A stretch of DNA of 64,000 nucleotides from Capitulum mitella (lineage: Eukaryota; Arthropoda; Thecostraca; Pollicipedomorpha; Pollicipedidae). The notes under the pieces are model-generated. The model searched no databases. It had not been told where the DNA came from and saw nothing but the letters and a program-made list of their open reading frames with translations. Of the stretch, positions 41,101-54,045 are shown one piece after another (positions within the stretch are counted from its first letter, which is position 1; each line of letters opens with the position of its first letter). The stretch covers positions 2,966,393 through 3,030,392 of the forward strand of contig CP099851.1 of the NCBI GenBank assembly GCA_030062745.1. The letters are read 5' to 3'. Both the position numbers and the translations under genes were made by a program.

Positions 41101-44100
41101 CCGCCCACAGCCCTGCCGGTACCGGCGTCAGGCGTTCCAGCTCAGCCGCCGGCTGCCGCCGGGGCGGGGGCACAGGCTCAGCACGCCACGGCCATGCCCC
41201 GGCCCGAGAGGCGGAGGAACGCGACCCGTCACCTGGCCACGGTCCCGAGGTTCGCGGGAAAACAGGGAGCACAGGGAGCGGCCGGCCCCGCCCCGTCTGA
41301 AGCGCCCTGCAGGATGTTCAGCCATGAGCAAACATGACGCACAACTCGTGTTACCGGTTCCCCACGCTAATGTGCGGCCTGCTGGGCCATGGCTTCAGCG
41401 GCCACTGGCCGAGGGACGCCGTGAAACGATGGGAATGATTAGACGAAGAAAGCTACGCACCCCATTTTGTGTCCAAAACACCACTCGATAAAATGTCAAA
41501 AAACTGATTAATAAAACAATTCCTTTGGTTACTACCACAGCTACTCGGTTACGCTTGACTGCTCTTGTTTTAATGCATGTTCAATGAACGAGCGCCGGGT
41601 CTTCAATATATGGAGCCACAAAGAGCACCCGGAAATCCCGTGAATGGATTCAACAGACAGCGCCGCGAAGTTGAGGTCAGGTCAAGGGCTTCCCATATCC
41701 AGGGCCTGGATCGGCGCCATTTAACAAGCCACACGGACAGCTAATCGTACGAACAGGCTTAACGTCGGACACCTCCCCCTGAGTCTAAAGAGTGACAGCG
41801 GGCTCGGATCAATCGGTTCTGCCGCCGCCGCTAATGGCATTATCCCGAACGGAGGGGTATTACTGAGAAGCCCGCCGTTCACGGTGCCAGTCGGTAAGAC
41901 ACCCTGATACCATGCCCCTGCACCCTGACAGTGCTGCGAGACCGAAAAAACTGTTCCCCTGGGACGCGCAAAGACCGATGGAAACGTGGGCAGAAAGAAC
42001 CCGCGGAACAGAGCAAAAACATGCGGAGGTATATAATGCAAAGGCCGGCCGACGGTGCCATGCCCGTGAAAGATTAAAGAAAGATTGCTCCCGACAAGAA
42101 CTCGCCGGGATAAAAACTACCGGGGAACAGTGAGCGCGTTCTGCTTCAATCTTCCAAACACAGCGCTGAATTAACCGAAAAAGCGTAGTGTTCGCAGTAC
42201 AGTACACAAACTCTTCATGGGTGATATGGATGATGGAGAGTTGGACCTCCGCAAACCAGGAGAATTTGTTCAGTGTGGTTCCAGCATTGTCAGTCGCGAT
42301 AAGGTGAAAAAATGCGCATGGTCTACTGCCATGCCAACAGACATCAGGCGTGAGCCATTAGCGAATGAAAAAGCGCGTGCGATGACGCTATTCATAAAGG
42401 CTGCAAGGCCACGAAAATTTGTGACAGAGTATGTCAGCACACATACGAGCCTTCGTCATGGAACGGCAAAAAAACGCAGACTTTCAGGAATAACGGTGTC
42501 TTTTAAATTAAACAAAGAAGAGCTAAACATGGGGAGTTCTGTGCAAATGTTGGCAGCCAATCGCTCTCGCTTTTACGTTCACGCTCAGGCCGACGTGGCT
42601 GCTTTTGTTCAGCCCGACCGCCTGTCACGTGCCTGCCCGTCGCCGCTTGTCCATTGAGAGGATACGGGATCCGCCAACTCACTGCCGCCTGCCCGCTGTC
42701 GGGACACGGGATCCTCCCGCCCCACTGGCAGCCGTCTGTTGCCAGAACCATCTGCCCCGTTTCTGTCACACGTCACCTTGCACCGCTTCTCGTCCGAACC
42801 ACTGGCACGTCGCTCTCGACGTGACGACACTCGACGACAACCGGTGAGCAAAGAAATGTACCGTCACAGACTATTTCAGAGAGGCCGCAGTAGATGCAGA
42901 CACCAGCCTGTATGTTCAGTTTGAAGGACGCCGACTGTCTGTGGGCATTTTTTCGACTCTGCGGAGAGCTTCGGATGTCGCCGCCCCCCAGTCAGTAAAC
43001 AGAGTGGTTCCTCACCTGCCCGGCCCGCCCAGCCTAAACACACCGCAGCACATCCCGCCAACACAAACCGCCAGGTCCGACACCGGTGAACCCGCCGCAG
43101 GGCGGCGAATGGACCGTGTTTCCCGTCACCAGCGCCGAGCCCAACGGCATCGCACAGCTCTGCCCAGCACCAACCCGGTATCGATTCCATGACGCCCAGC
43201 AGTGGCCTCATTTTGACAGCGCGTGCTGTCTACCTTGCCGAGGAGCAAGGCGTGCTTCGTTCATGATATGTATAGAAGGAGCTCAATACAAGCTTGACTA
43301 TAAACATCGGAACACTGAAATCATGGAGTGCTTTACTAAAAGATGGCGCCGACGTATGTAAAACTTCATGTATACCGTAGGCGTGATACGATCGGATTGG
43401 AAAGGATTCGTAAGTGATAAAGGGACAGGAAGGTTGATAGAGTGAGTGGAGGTTGACTGAATGGAGTCCCTGCGTGAATGCAAACGCATGCCGTTATTCG
43501 AACTTAAGGCGACTCATGTAGATAGCTTTCTACCATAATGGTTCCTTCAGTGTCGTCAAGATAGTTCGGCGGCTACAAAGTCTTAGGATAATATCTCCTG
43601 TCGATGTGGGAGCTCTCCGTGTCGAGCACACGAACCTTCCTTGAAATGCACTACGCATGCCTTTGGTTCAGCAAAACGTCCGCAGAGTCCCAGTTTCAGC
43701 GCAACCATTCTCACACTAACGCTGCATCATCTGTGGCCTTCGGCATCTCGCCAGGTCTGGGCCGACGAGTTTTCTACGTGAAACAGCGACGATCCTTGCA
43801 ACGCCTCCTGCCGCGCTTATCAACGCTTTTCCGGAGTCAAAAACCGTAGATGACCCAATTCCCCAAACTATGACCTCACCATTTCCGGCGATAGTCTGAA
43901 AACCGGCGACGGATGGTCCAGCAGATTTCTGGCGCCGGCCGCCGCCAGTGGCCGCCCACGCTCGGCCCTGACCCTGTGACCTCTGCCGAGAGCGGCCCAA
44001 CACGTGACCTCCGCTCGCCGCCGCCGTCGCCGCCGTCTCCTTGTAGCCATTGAGTTGGGCGGACAGCGCCGGGCGGTGCCACGCTGTCGCCGCCTCGCAC

Positions 44101-47100
44101 AAACCGTGGCTGGCACCGGGAGACGACCGGATGGCGTGAGCGGCCCGGGCCGACGGTGTGTCGTGAGCGACGGAACCGCGCGCGGGGCTGGCACAGCTCC
44201 ACCCAGCGGAGATACATGGCGCCGCCCGCGCCGACCTCATCCTGTCGCCCTCCCGTACTGTCGGCGGCGGCGGTGGGAGGGGAACGGCCCACTGCCGCCC
44301 TCGTCCAGGGCACTCCCCGCCTTCATCACTCACACTGTATCGGCCGGAACGAGGTCGGCAGCAGCTGGCGGTGACTCAGCAGACCTAGCAGAGCTCAGAG
44401 GATTCAGGCCCGCCAGCTGGAGCTCGACGTCAGTCGTGACACTTCACTGCTATTTCAGGACGCAACTGGATTTCAGCCGATGAAAAATGGCGCTGCATCC
44501 ACAACTTTGCCATCGAGCTGGAACGAAAGCGACGTTTGCATCTTCGTCACCACCAAAATTTCCCCAACGGTAGGGAGATTTTCTCTTGCCAGCATGTTTG
44601 AGACAGTGCTTGAGAAACGGTATCCGGACATCTATAGCGCTCCGCCAACCGCGAGGTGCACGGACCGCAGAGACCAGTTAACTGGGCTCTGCTTCATCCA
44701 AGATGAACGACTCCCAATCCTCGCGGTTTAAAGCTTCCGAACATTTCCCCTTCATTTCCGACAGCAAGTCATGCACCGCCAAGCACGCACGGGCAGCCAT
44801 TGTAATTTCAGAAGCATTCAGGGCAACCAAAAGAGCGAATAGCCTTATCTGTAATGGGACAAAGTAATCAGCAAGTTTTGCTTCAAATTTCTATTTCCAT
44901 TTCATTCATCACTTAAAAATAAAAAATGCGTAATCCGCGCCGCGCTAAAATAACATTTGACTCCAAACCCGTCTAGCCTCCTAACATAGTGCTACGGAGA
45001 TTATTTCGTTTAGCAGTCTACTTCAGAGTGGAAGCCACTTCAGACAAGTACGGCCTCTCAACGCCACTCTAGACGCCATGAGACGTTCCGCCGGGAACTG
45101 TGCGTCAAACTCTGCGACACAACTGTGCTGCTGACGCCGCCGGCTCGGCCGAGTAGCTGTCCCGCGCTCTCGACCAACGTCACGGTCTGTGACAGGGTCA
45201 GGGTCACAATCCGTGACGGGCAGTGCACACCGCCCGCCCAGTGTCGCGGACTGACGGCGGAAAATGGAAACGGCAGTCGCTTATCCCGGATACCAAGCGC
45301 GACCGAGCCGACAGATAGTGACCAGCAGTTATTTGCTGTTTTACGTGTTCCAGACGGAGTGAAAAAGAACATAAGTCTCACTAGAAGAGGAGGAACATGT
45401 CCTCTAAATTTAGCAAATTCTCATGACGTCAGTTGGTGATGTGACGATGGACACGATAAAGTAGTCCCCGCACTCTCCAGGTTGCATGTGGCGAAATCCT
45501 CGAGAAAAGTCACAGCTAGACGAGAGCTGATCTTAAAACCACCAAACCTCAACAACCTACGCTATGAGTCAACGCCATTCGCCTCTGCCAACGTTAAAAA
45601 CACAGCCAACAAAGCGGTCAGTCTCGAGTACAAACTAATCCCACCAAATCTCGCGAGGCCACAGGAAATGACTCGCCTCGACTCCGAGCCCAGAGCTCGC
45701 TCCGAAATCCAGGAAAACTGCCGAAATCAGCCAGACCGGTGAGGTCATACTCCCGCCCCCGCGCGGCGTGGTGGGAGCGGCCGGGCGCCCGCGCGAGCCG
45801 GAACAGTGGAACACCCCGTGCCGCCCGGCTGGGCCTGCCGGCCAGTCTGCCGTGGCAGAAGGCCGCGGGACCGTTCCTCGGCTGCGGCAGAGGCGCGGCG
45901 TGACCGCTTCCCATGCCTAGTTCCGGGAACACGCGGAACGATGCAAACGACCGTCTTGGCACATGAGGAAGTGATAGCTCCAGCCGGCACGAAGAAATGT
46001 GGTGCGTATTTCACGTGCTTTATGTAACGAAACTGAAACGCTACAGGGAAAACAATGGTGACGCGCAATTTCTGCCATTCCAAACGCCTTGAAAAGGTAC
46101 AAATTCACATGCCATGGGAAAGGAAGCACGCCCCGGAATATGACGTGAATGAGAAAAGCAGACATCGTGTAATCCTGTCCAGAGTTCCACGTGAGTCAGC
46201 CACGTCCATCACGACTGACGACGTGAGTCACTGAGATATACATGCAGCAGTCCCGGCGCTTGACAGGTGACATTCTGTCACACTCTGACGCAAACGTCAC
46301 GGCCGGGAGCTGGCTAGGCGCGCCGCCAAACACAGGCTCAGCACCGCTGCACACCGGGGAGAACGACAATACGAACACTGGCGACGAAACCAAGTGATCG
46401 CAATTTCGTTTTGGTTTGGGTGCCTGATGAGAAAATGTAATGCGTTTCCCTACTTTTAAATACCCTCCATGAGGAATCATTAAATAACCTATCCCAGGAA
46501 GGAGAAAATCCACACCAACAAAATGTGTGCGGGAAATTATATGTTTCAGAACTGACGACCGAAACAATTACGTCCTGACGTCCAATTATGTCCTGAGGAT
46601 GGTGGGGTATTGATCACTGCTTGAATCATTTTAACCCGACGTTTGGTTCCTGAGCTAAATAGCACGGAGATGTAAAAGAAAGCTCTCTCCCTATTAGCTG
46701 GAAAGTGGCAAATTGTGACCATCCTGATCAATGCCTATGTCCGGTATGGTATCAGAAATGCACTGTTTCCTTATTGTCAACGTCCGAACCAAATTCTTCC
46801 CCATTCGCATGAATCTGACTGTACTTCATAACGTCATCACCGACGTAGCTCCTCAGACTCTTCAAGTGCTTGAAGTGCCGAACCCAATTACCAAGACGGT
46901 TGCTTGTATACTTTGGGTATTCTTTGATAGCAACTCGCGTTTCATCCACAACCTCACCATAATAGCCATTTGCGTAAGGTACTGCCCTGACTCTGACTGC
47001 AGTGGGGGGGGGGATCCAACACTCCACATGCTTGCCGCATAGTTAACTATTCATGCGTCGGGGACAAAAGGGCCTGAGAACTCCCGCAGCGCGGCCATTT

Positions 47101-47999
47101 TCCGACATTTCAGCAGGCAACTGGGCAGCAGAGTATGGCGGCCAACTGAGCCCGTTTCAGCTCGTTACTGGAGTCGTTTTGGACGCCAGCGTGAGCCGCA
47201 TATCTCCGACCCATGAACAGTGTCGGTCTGGACGAGCCGGTGTGATGGACACGCCCCGGTCCCACCTAGCACCAGAGCAGTTGGAAGCGATCACGCCCGC
47301 ACTGAAAGCGGTGCCGCGAAACAGCCCCACTTGTTACCACAATCTCCCTAACGGCAGTTATGAAACAAAGCACGCGGTCCAACAACAATGACTGCAATCC
47401 GCCGCCCAAATAATGGGGCTGATTTCGATTGCTGCGGGATGGCATGTTTGTTATTTTTCACCAGAGCGGCGCCGAGTGCCGCACAGTCCTCCTCCCCCTG
47501 ACGCAAAAAAAAAAATTCTGCTGCACCCCGGACGCCGGATCAGCGTGTCCACCGCTACAGGACTGAAACCTGTTCAGTGATAAGCCGACAGGATCGTGCG
47601 ATGTCATACCGTCACAGTGCCCAACATGCACGGGTCGAAAACGGCGAGCAAAGGCCGCACAACACGAAGGCTTTGTTCACAAAACCTAACACCTGCTCAC
47701 AACGGAGCTGACTTATACGTACCGCTCGGAAAGCGTATCTCCCACAGACCAGCGTTACACATGACAGGTGTTCCTCACACGTTGCAGAACTTGCCCGCGG
47801 ATCGACATCACAGCTCTCCATCTCCGCCGTGACAAAGACAAAATGCCTCCCGAACACAATATTTACGTCAATACATACCGAATAAAATATTTGTTTTGGT
47901 ATTCAGTTGTACCACAAGGAAGGAAAACACATTTACGCATGTTTTTACATACTGTCGGAGCGTGCGTGCGCGTGCATACATGGATACCGCGAGAACTGG
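38178..47999. other. Upstream of NCX, non-coding as far as can be seen
   Basis: It contains hairpins (39058-39211), CpG-rich stretches near 40.0-41.3 kb and 43.9-44.4 kb, and a short CACGGATC-type repeat near 39995-40045. The promoter and 5' non-coding exon of NCX may lie here. I found no exon with convincing splice sites or protein similarity. Confidence 0.55.
39058..39211. repeat. Cluster of perfect hairpins
   Basis: TGCCACCTTTGCA (39104-39116), loop AAAA, then its perfect reverse complement to 39133. An imperfect hairpin of GGTGCATCTTT with AAAGGTGCACC precedes it. AATGCAATCGC, loop AGTTC, GCGATTGCATT follows near 39187-39213. Confidence 0.85.
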
Positions 48000-48566
48000 T
48001 GAACAGTAGTTCTGCTGATCCACATCTACTAACCAACGGCGGCGACACAGCCGATCAGAGATCATCCTGAAGGTCATGCTGAGCATTTCAGAATGGCGCC
48101 CAGACGTCTGCCCCCCCTGGCTGGGGGGAGGAGCCGTCGGTCGGCCGGCCCGCTCCGGAGATCAATATAGCCCGGGCGCGGCGCCCTGGGCACGGCAGGA
48201 CGACTCCAGATTCTGACTCTGAATGTGACTCATCGTCCTCTGTCCCAGAATTAGGGCCGAGTCGTGCTGCCAACCTTCCCGACGGCGCCGGTCACCGGGC
48301 ACGACCGGCCACGGAGCCAACGGTCAGGAACGACCAGCCCACACCCTGTTCCAGGCCCCCGGGGCGGCCTGGACAGGTCCAAACCCTGCCCCAGGCCGGA
48401 CCGGCCGGCTCCCAACCCAGCCATCCTGCCCAGGCCGACCTGAATGGGTCCAGACCCTGCCCCAGGACGGGCTGATCAGCTCAGGACACTGCTTCAAACC
48501 GACAGCCGACCCCACCCTCCTGTTCCTCCCTGGCCTCCCTCTCTCTACAGACGTCGCGACAACAGC

Positions 48567-48567
<1 letters not shown>

Positions 48568-48615
<48 letters not shown>
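48568..48615. repeat. (CT)n microsatellite
   Basis: About 23 uninterrupted CT units. Confidence 0.98.
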
Positions 48616-48617
<2 letters not shown>

Positions 48618-51179
48618 GCTTTGCAGTACAGCAATAGCCGCTCACCAGAGGCCCATTTCCCGCAGCGGCTCCACATGAATCCCCGCTGCCGCCATCCCTC
48701 TCGGCGAACATCACAAGCTGGAGCAGGACAGCTGAGCCTCGCACCAGCACCGCGCCCCGCTCCAAACCAGACCGTCACACGATGATCCCCCCAATGAGTA
48801 CAGCGGATACTGCCCGAGATCCCGGCGGCGCCGTCTGCCGCTTCAGAAGGGCTCAAGCGCGCCTCCGGCCCAGACTCGGCCGAGCCCCTGACCCACTGGC
48901 GGATTCGGCGTCAGACAGGCGTGATGTGCCTCCCCGCCGACCCCTCTGGCCCCGCAGCAAACGGCCGACCGCGGCCGACCGTCGTAAACGCAATTATGGG
49001 CGGCAGTCGGAGGCGACCCGGCGAACCGGCAGAGGCTGCATGCCGAAATCAGGTCGCGCCGGGGACGATCGATAACTGCGGGCGCTCGCTCCAGGGTCAG
49101 GTCCATGAGAGCTCCGCGCTCTGCAAGCGACGCGGCCGACCCTCTGCGGCCTCATCTCTTCGGTAAACAGCCGGGCAGAGTGGTCCGCTCAGCCGAGAAT
49201 TACTCCAGTGCCCAGTCACGCCGCCAGCTGAGTCAATCCGCGTCAGTCCGCTCAAATTCCTGCGACCGGGGCCGGTCAAAAGCCCCGTCGCGGGCTGTTA
49301 CTGTAACGACGGCGCCGAAACACTTCGTCGGAGCCGACGCAGTGACGTCAGCGGGTGCCGTCGACGGCCGACGGCCATCCTGTTTACCCTGTTGCCCCTG
49401 CGCGTGGCCGGTCGCTAGCGCCGACCTCACGAAGCCAGGGAACGATTATCGCGCCCGCCGCCTCCGCTACTGAAGGCCGCACAACACTGAACACACTGAC
49501 CTGAGCACGTGACGCACACATCCCAAGGGACCTCCAAAAGCGCGAAATCAATTCCAGATCTCGGCGGAATGAAACACCGTACGCACCAGGCGAGAATAAA
49601 TTATGCGTAAACTACGAACGCCAGGCCTTAACACCATTCCTGTACGGTCAGTGACACGTATCGATTTTCAATCCGACACCGAGAATTTCGGGGTGCCGCG
49701 GTGTGAGCGGCTGGTACACAGCGTTTTGTATGTGGGCATGTGTGTGTGTGTGCCTTGTCTGCGCGGCGGGCCCCCGCAGTAGCAGCGGTCAATAATTGCG
49801 TGGTGGTACACGCTCGGCACGGTGACTTGGTCACTTGCCGCGGAAAGCCAGAGAGTGAAATCGCCCACCAGCGCCGTGCAGCAGAAGCAATAACGGGCGC
49901 AGAGATTTAGCTTCAGAAAAGGATAGCGCTTGAGGCACTGCGTGGAACTAAAGATTAGTGCCCATAACGACAATGCTCTGCTCCTTAACGACATAACTTT
50001 ATCGTCAGAATAAAAGAATTATTGTACTGAAGTGTTCAACCAAACAAAACAAATTATCGAGAGCCAAGCGCCGTTGTGCATGAAAAGAGTCTGACCAGCT
50101 CCAAATCCTACCCCAGACAGGACCGGCCAGCTCCACACACTGTTCCGGGGCCGACAGCCGACCCCAGCCCTCCCGCTCTCCCTCCATGGCTCTTTCCCTC
50201 TTTCAACAGCGTTTCTCTCGCTCAAAAGCCATATTTCAGCAGCCTTCACGCGACAAACTACACGGCCACAGTGCACCTGGAAAATCAAATTATGTAACGG
50301 GACTAAATAAGACAGACTGTCCACGAAACTGCCCGTTTCATCAATATTCTAACTCCCTCGAAGTTTGGTCGGTTCTAAAAGCAGTCTGACACGCAACCGA
50401 CGCTCTTTCCGCATTGACGAAGCGCAGCCCGAGCTCAGCAGACACCACCTCACGGCCGCTACACGAAGGCTGGAGTTACCGCCGACGGCAGTCTGCCTTT
50501 GTGAGGGGGGGGGGGCGGAAACATCACTCCCCAGCCGTGCTGTTTTAACTGGCGCGACGGCAGAACCACAGCACCAGGAAGATTGCAAGCGTCCGGCGGC
50601 GACGGGTCTCAGAACAATGGGGGGCGGGCGGGGATCACGCCTCAAGAGGTGGCACCTGGCGACCCGTCCTCCTGCACGTGGCCAGCCCGCGTCACCGACG
50701 CCTCAGTGGCGTCAGTGTCAGATACCTCGGCGTCCGGCCGTTCGGTCCGGTTGTCCGGCCGTCCGGTGCGGTAGGGTTGTGAGCTTGTGTTGTGAGCTCA
50801 GTGGGAACTGAATCCATAAGAAAACTGCTTCCTGGGAAAACGATGTGCAGTGGGTTTCACTAAGAAGACTTCTTTGACTCATATTGATCACTGGTTCGCA
50901 TTCCCCTAAATCGAGTATGACAATATACCTCGTTCGTTGCGTCCGTGCTACTAAACAAAGTACGAAAAAATGCTGGCCTAAAGGAACAGGGGGGAGGGAG
51001 GCGCTCCTGTCGGGGTGGCCGCGGGCTCCTTCCCCCTCCCCCTCTGGCTGCGCCAGTGAAGATCGGTCGTCCGGCCGCTGAATCCGACCGTCCGGTCCGC
51101 CGCCGGCTCGCCGGCCGGCCTGTCGGGCCTGGAGGGGCCGGCCGCCGGTCGGCAGCAGGCTCAGGGTCCAGCAGTCAGG

Positions 51180-51415
51180 TCAGATCAGGAGGTCAGATCA
51201 GGTCAGGGCAGGACAGAACAGGACAAGGCATGACAATAAAAGACATGGCAATGCAAGGACAGGACAGGACAGGACAACATAGGACAGGACAGGACAGGAC
51301 GGGACGGGACGGGACGGGACGGGACGCGACAACACAGCACAACACAGGACAGAACGGGACAGGGTGGGACAGGACAGAACAGAACAGAGCAGGACAGGAC
51401 AGATCAGACAGACCC
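51180..51415. repeat. (GGACA)n / (GGACG)n pentanucleotide array
   Basis: Runs of GGACA, then five or more GGACG units, then degenerate forms, flanked by GGTCAGATCA copies. Confidence 0.95.
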
Positions 51416-53689
51416 GGATGAAAGGGGAAGGCGACGGCGAAGGACGTCCTGTGACAGGGCTGGTCGTACGTAGGACACGACCACGACGACGAAGAAAAAC
51501 AAGCACAGTCCTGAAAGCTCAAGATGACGACCAATAACACGACAGACGAGACGGTAAGATAACGACGCCATCAGGATTTATGGTGCAGATCAAGGTTGAA
51601 TAAACCAGGTGGAACGCTCCTGTCCAAAAAGGTCCCGTTAGTGCACCGACCGCCGTGACGAGTTTGAGGATTTGGCGGCCGGTCGGCCGCCGTGCAGCGG
51701 GGGTAAATGGTGCGAAATATCGCAAACTATGCGTCTGATATCGATGGTGGAAATCTGAAACTGACGCTTGCTGTTTTTCCATATATTTGCTCCATAACAA
51801 CGTAGCTACATAGCCAACCGCCGACACAAGCCGGGTAGCGGTGGCTGCCTGCCGACTGGTCGACTATTTCCGACGGACACGGCCTCAGATTGATTTATGA
51901 CGTTATCTCCGCGTATCAAAACCATTATCACGTAATTCATACCCAATGGCCGATGTATGAGTAGGTAACGGAGCCGACTGCGGAGTTGGAGCCGTTGTCG
52001 ACGTCCTTGGCGCCCCAGTTAGTAATCACTAGCGTTACTTTCAGCATTTCCGAACGCTATTCAGAAATTCTGATGCGGCCATTCTAGTCAGAAATCCTTT
52101 TTATTTCCCGTAAACGCATCTAGAACATTCTGTGAGCAGCTTTTTCAGAAACAGACTACAAAGCATACCGCAACACGCCCTGGACTATTTCACCGTTGCC
52201 AATATACAGCGGTGAGGGAGCAAGCCGATCGGGCGTATCCTTCATCGCGTTATCAAAACGGCTCTCCTTTTAAAAAAGAACGTCAGTTAAACGAGCTGAG
52301 CGCACCAGCGGGCGCAGATTCCAGAAAAAATGACCGTTTAATACATTTGTGTAGCAAGGACGGTACTGTCCATAACGCGATCATCATAAGTGCCGAAAAA
52401 CAATTTGCCAAACCTTCGGCAACTGTCCACTCTTGTTTTTTTTCGGGGAAACCTTACACAAGCCATTTCAGCATATGCCACTGATGAACTTCACAGCGGG
52501 GTTCATCTGCGTTTCGCCCGTATGCGTGGTCTGTCAGTCTCGAACTCTGGCCCGAATGTCGACCACGTGACTACCCAGACACCACGTGCTAGATGCCTGA
52601 CTTATTGGACTTGCTGAAAGATTACGTGCGGACAACAGAGTGGTGAAAACTTTTATTAACTGCATCGATGTTTTATTGACTGTTGCACAACAATCACGTT
52701 GCACCATTAAACGCACAAATCCTTACTGACCAATGCAATGCGTGAATCACACGCGGAATAAAGGCATTTGCCAGCTGTTAGTGGAATGTCCGGTTTTGGG
52801 GTGACAGAATTAACGAAAATAAAAACAAATGCGATTGCACATTTTCACGGTTGCATACATTCACAGAAGCCCTGTCAGCCAGAACCGTAAGCACATCAAA
52901 ACTGGCGACTCAACTCAACCGAACATAGCTTCGTCATCAACGGTCGGAAATCTATCGATCTATCGGAAACAAAAGCGACAACGGCCAGGTGACCACAAAC
53001 CGGACAACGAACAAAAGCGCGCGGTTCAGCCACGCCGAAACCACGGATCTACTTCCGGCCGGGACGCATCGCGGGGATGCCCGTTCCTCCTGTGCTATTC
53101 GTCGGTACACGCCCTTCTGACTTCATTATCGAACCACCATTCCACCACAAAACCTTCGTCAGCGTTCGAGCCAAACCAACCGGACGTCACACGCCCTGAC
53201 GTCGCCGTCCGCTGTCACGTGACGCGACCGTCACCAGTCATGCGACGCTACATTTCCCGTCACGCGGCGCCGCCCGGTGGGACGCGATTCGCTCGGCCGT
53301 GACGCCTGCAGGCGCCCACACCTGCCGACCGCCCGCCCGAAAACTCTGCCTCAAGTCACCGCGGCCACCTCGGCGGCGACGCTGCTGCAAAATGGAGGTC
53401 ACGTAACGCCATACGGCCCTCGTACGAGATTCACGAGGCACGGTGCTCCGCAAAAGTCCGAACGGCCCCCTCGTCCTCGCTCGCGGCAGGTCGGAAACTC
53501 GGCGAATGTGAAGCGCGTACGCGGCCTTATCGGGCCGTAGCCGCCTGACGCCACGCAGTTGGCCCATTCCGGCCGCTGTGGATTCAGCCGGAAACATACG
53601 ACCGCCGGATACTGCCACATCCGGCCGAAACTGCCAGACGGCACTGGCGATTCACCGGTGCAGCCAGAGGCCACCGCCCTTGACCAGGT

Positions 53690-53805
53690 TTTTGTGAAAA
53701 CCATTGTGTGTCGTCTTCCCAGCAGGCGGTTTTCGTACGATTTCAGTTCACAAGGAGCTGTCTCCCCCCCCCCCTTTAAGAAAATCCTGGCTGCGCCCCT
53801 GGACG
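53690..53805. repeat. Dispersed repeat family B, copy 2 (opposite strand)
   Basis: It ends AAGAAAATCCTGGCTGCGCC and contains GTGTCGTCTTCCCAGCAGGC, the reverse complement of the blocks at 13955-14060, with a poly-C tract in place of the AAAAGGGCGG segment. Confidence 0.85.
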
Positions 53806-53819
53806 GTTGGCCCAGACTG

Positions 53820-54045
53820 ATAAACGCGAATGACGGTCAACTGTGACTGACGGTTCGATGTGACTGACGGTCGGACGCGACGGTCAGACATGACTGGCGG
53901 TCGGAAGTGACTGGCAGGTAGATGTGACTGATGGTCGGACGTGACTGACAGGTAGATTTGACTGATGGTCGGACGTGACTGACAGGTAGATGTGACTGAC
54001 AGGAAGATGTGACTGATGGCTGGACGTGACTGGCGGTCGGACTGC
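53820..54045. repeat. Degenerate GTGACTGAC-type tandem array
   Basis: About eight to ten variants of GGTCGGACGTGACTGACAGG and GTAGATGTGACTGATGGTC, with a period near 22-24 bases. Confidence 0.88.

Noticed and set aside
42217..42657. 146-codon + strand open frame
   Set aside because: No recognisable motif and no supporting signals; the length is not unusual for a window this size.
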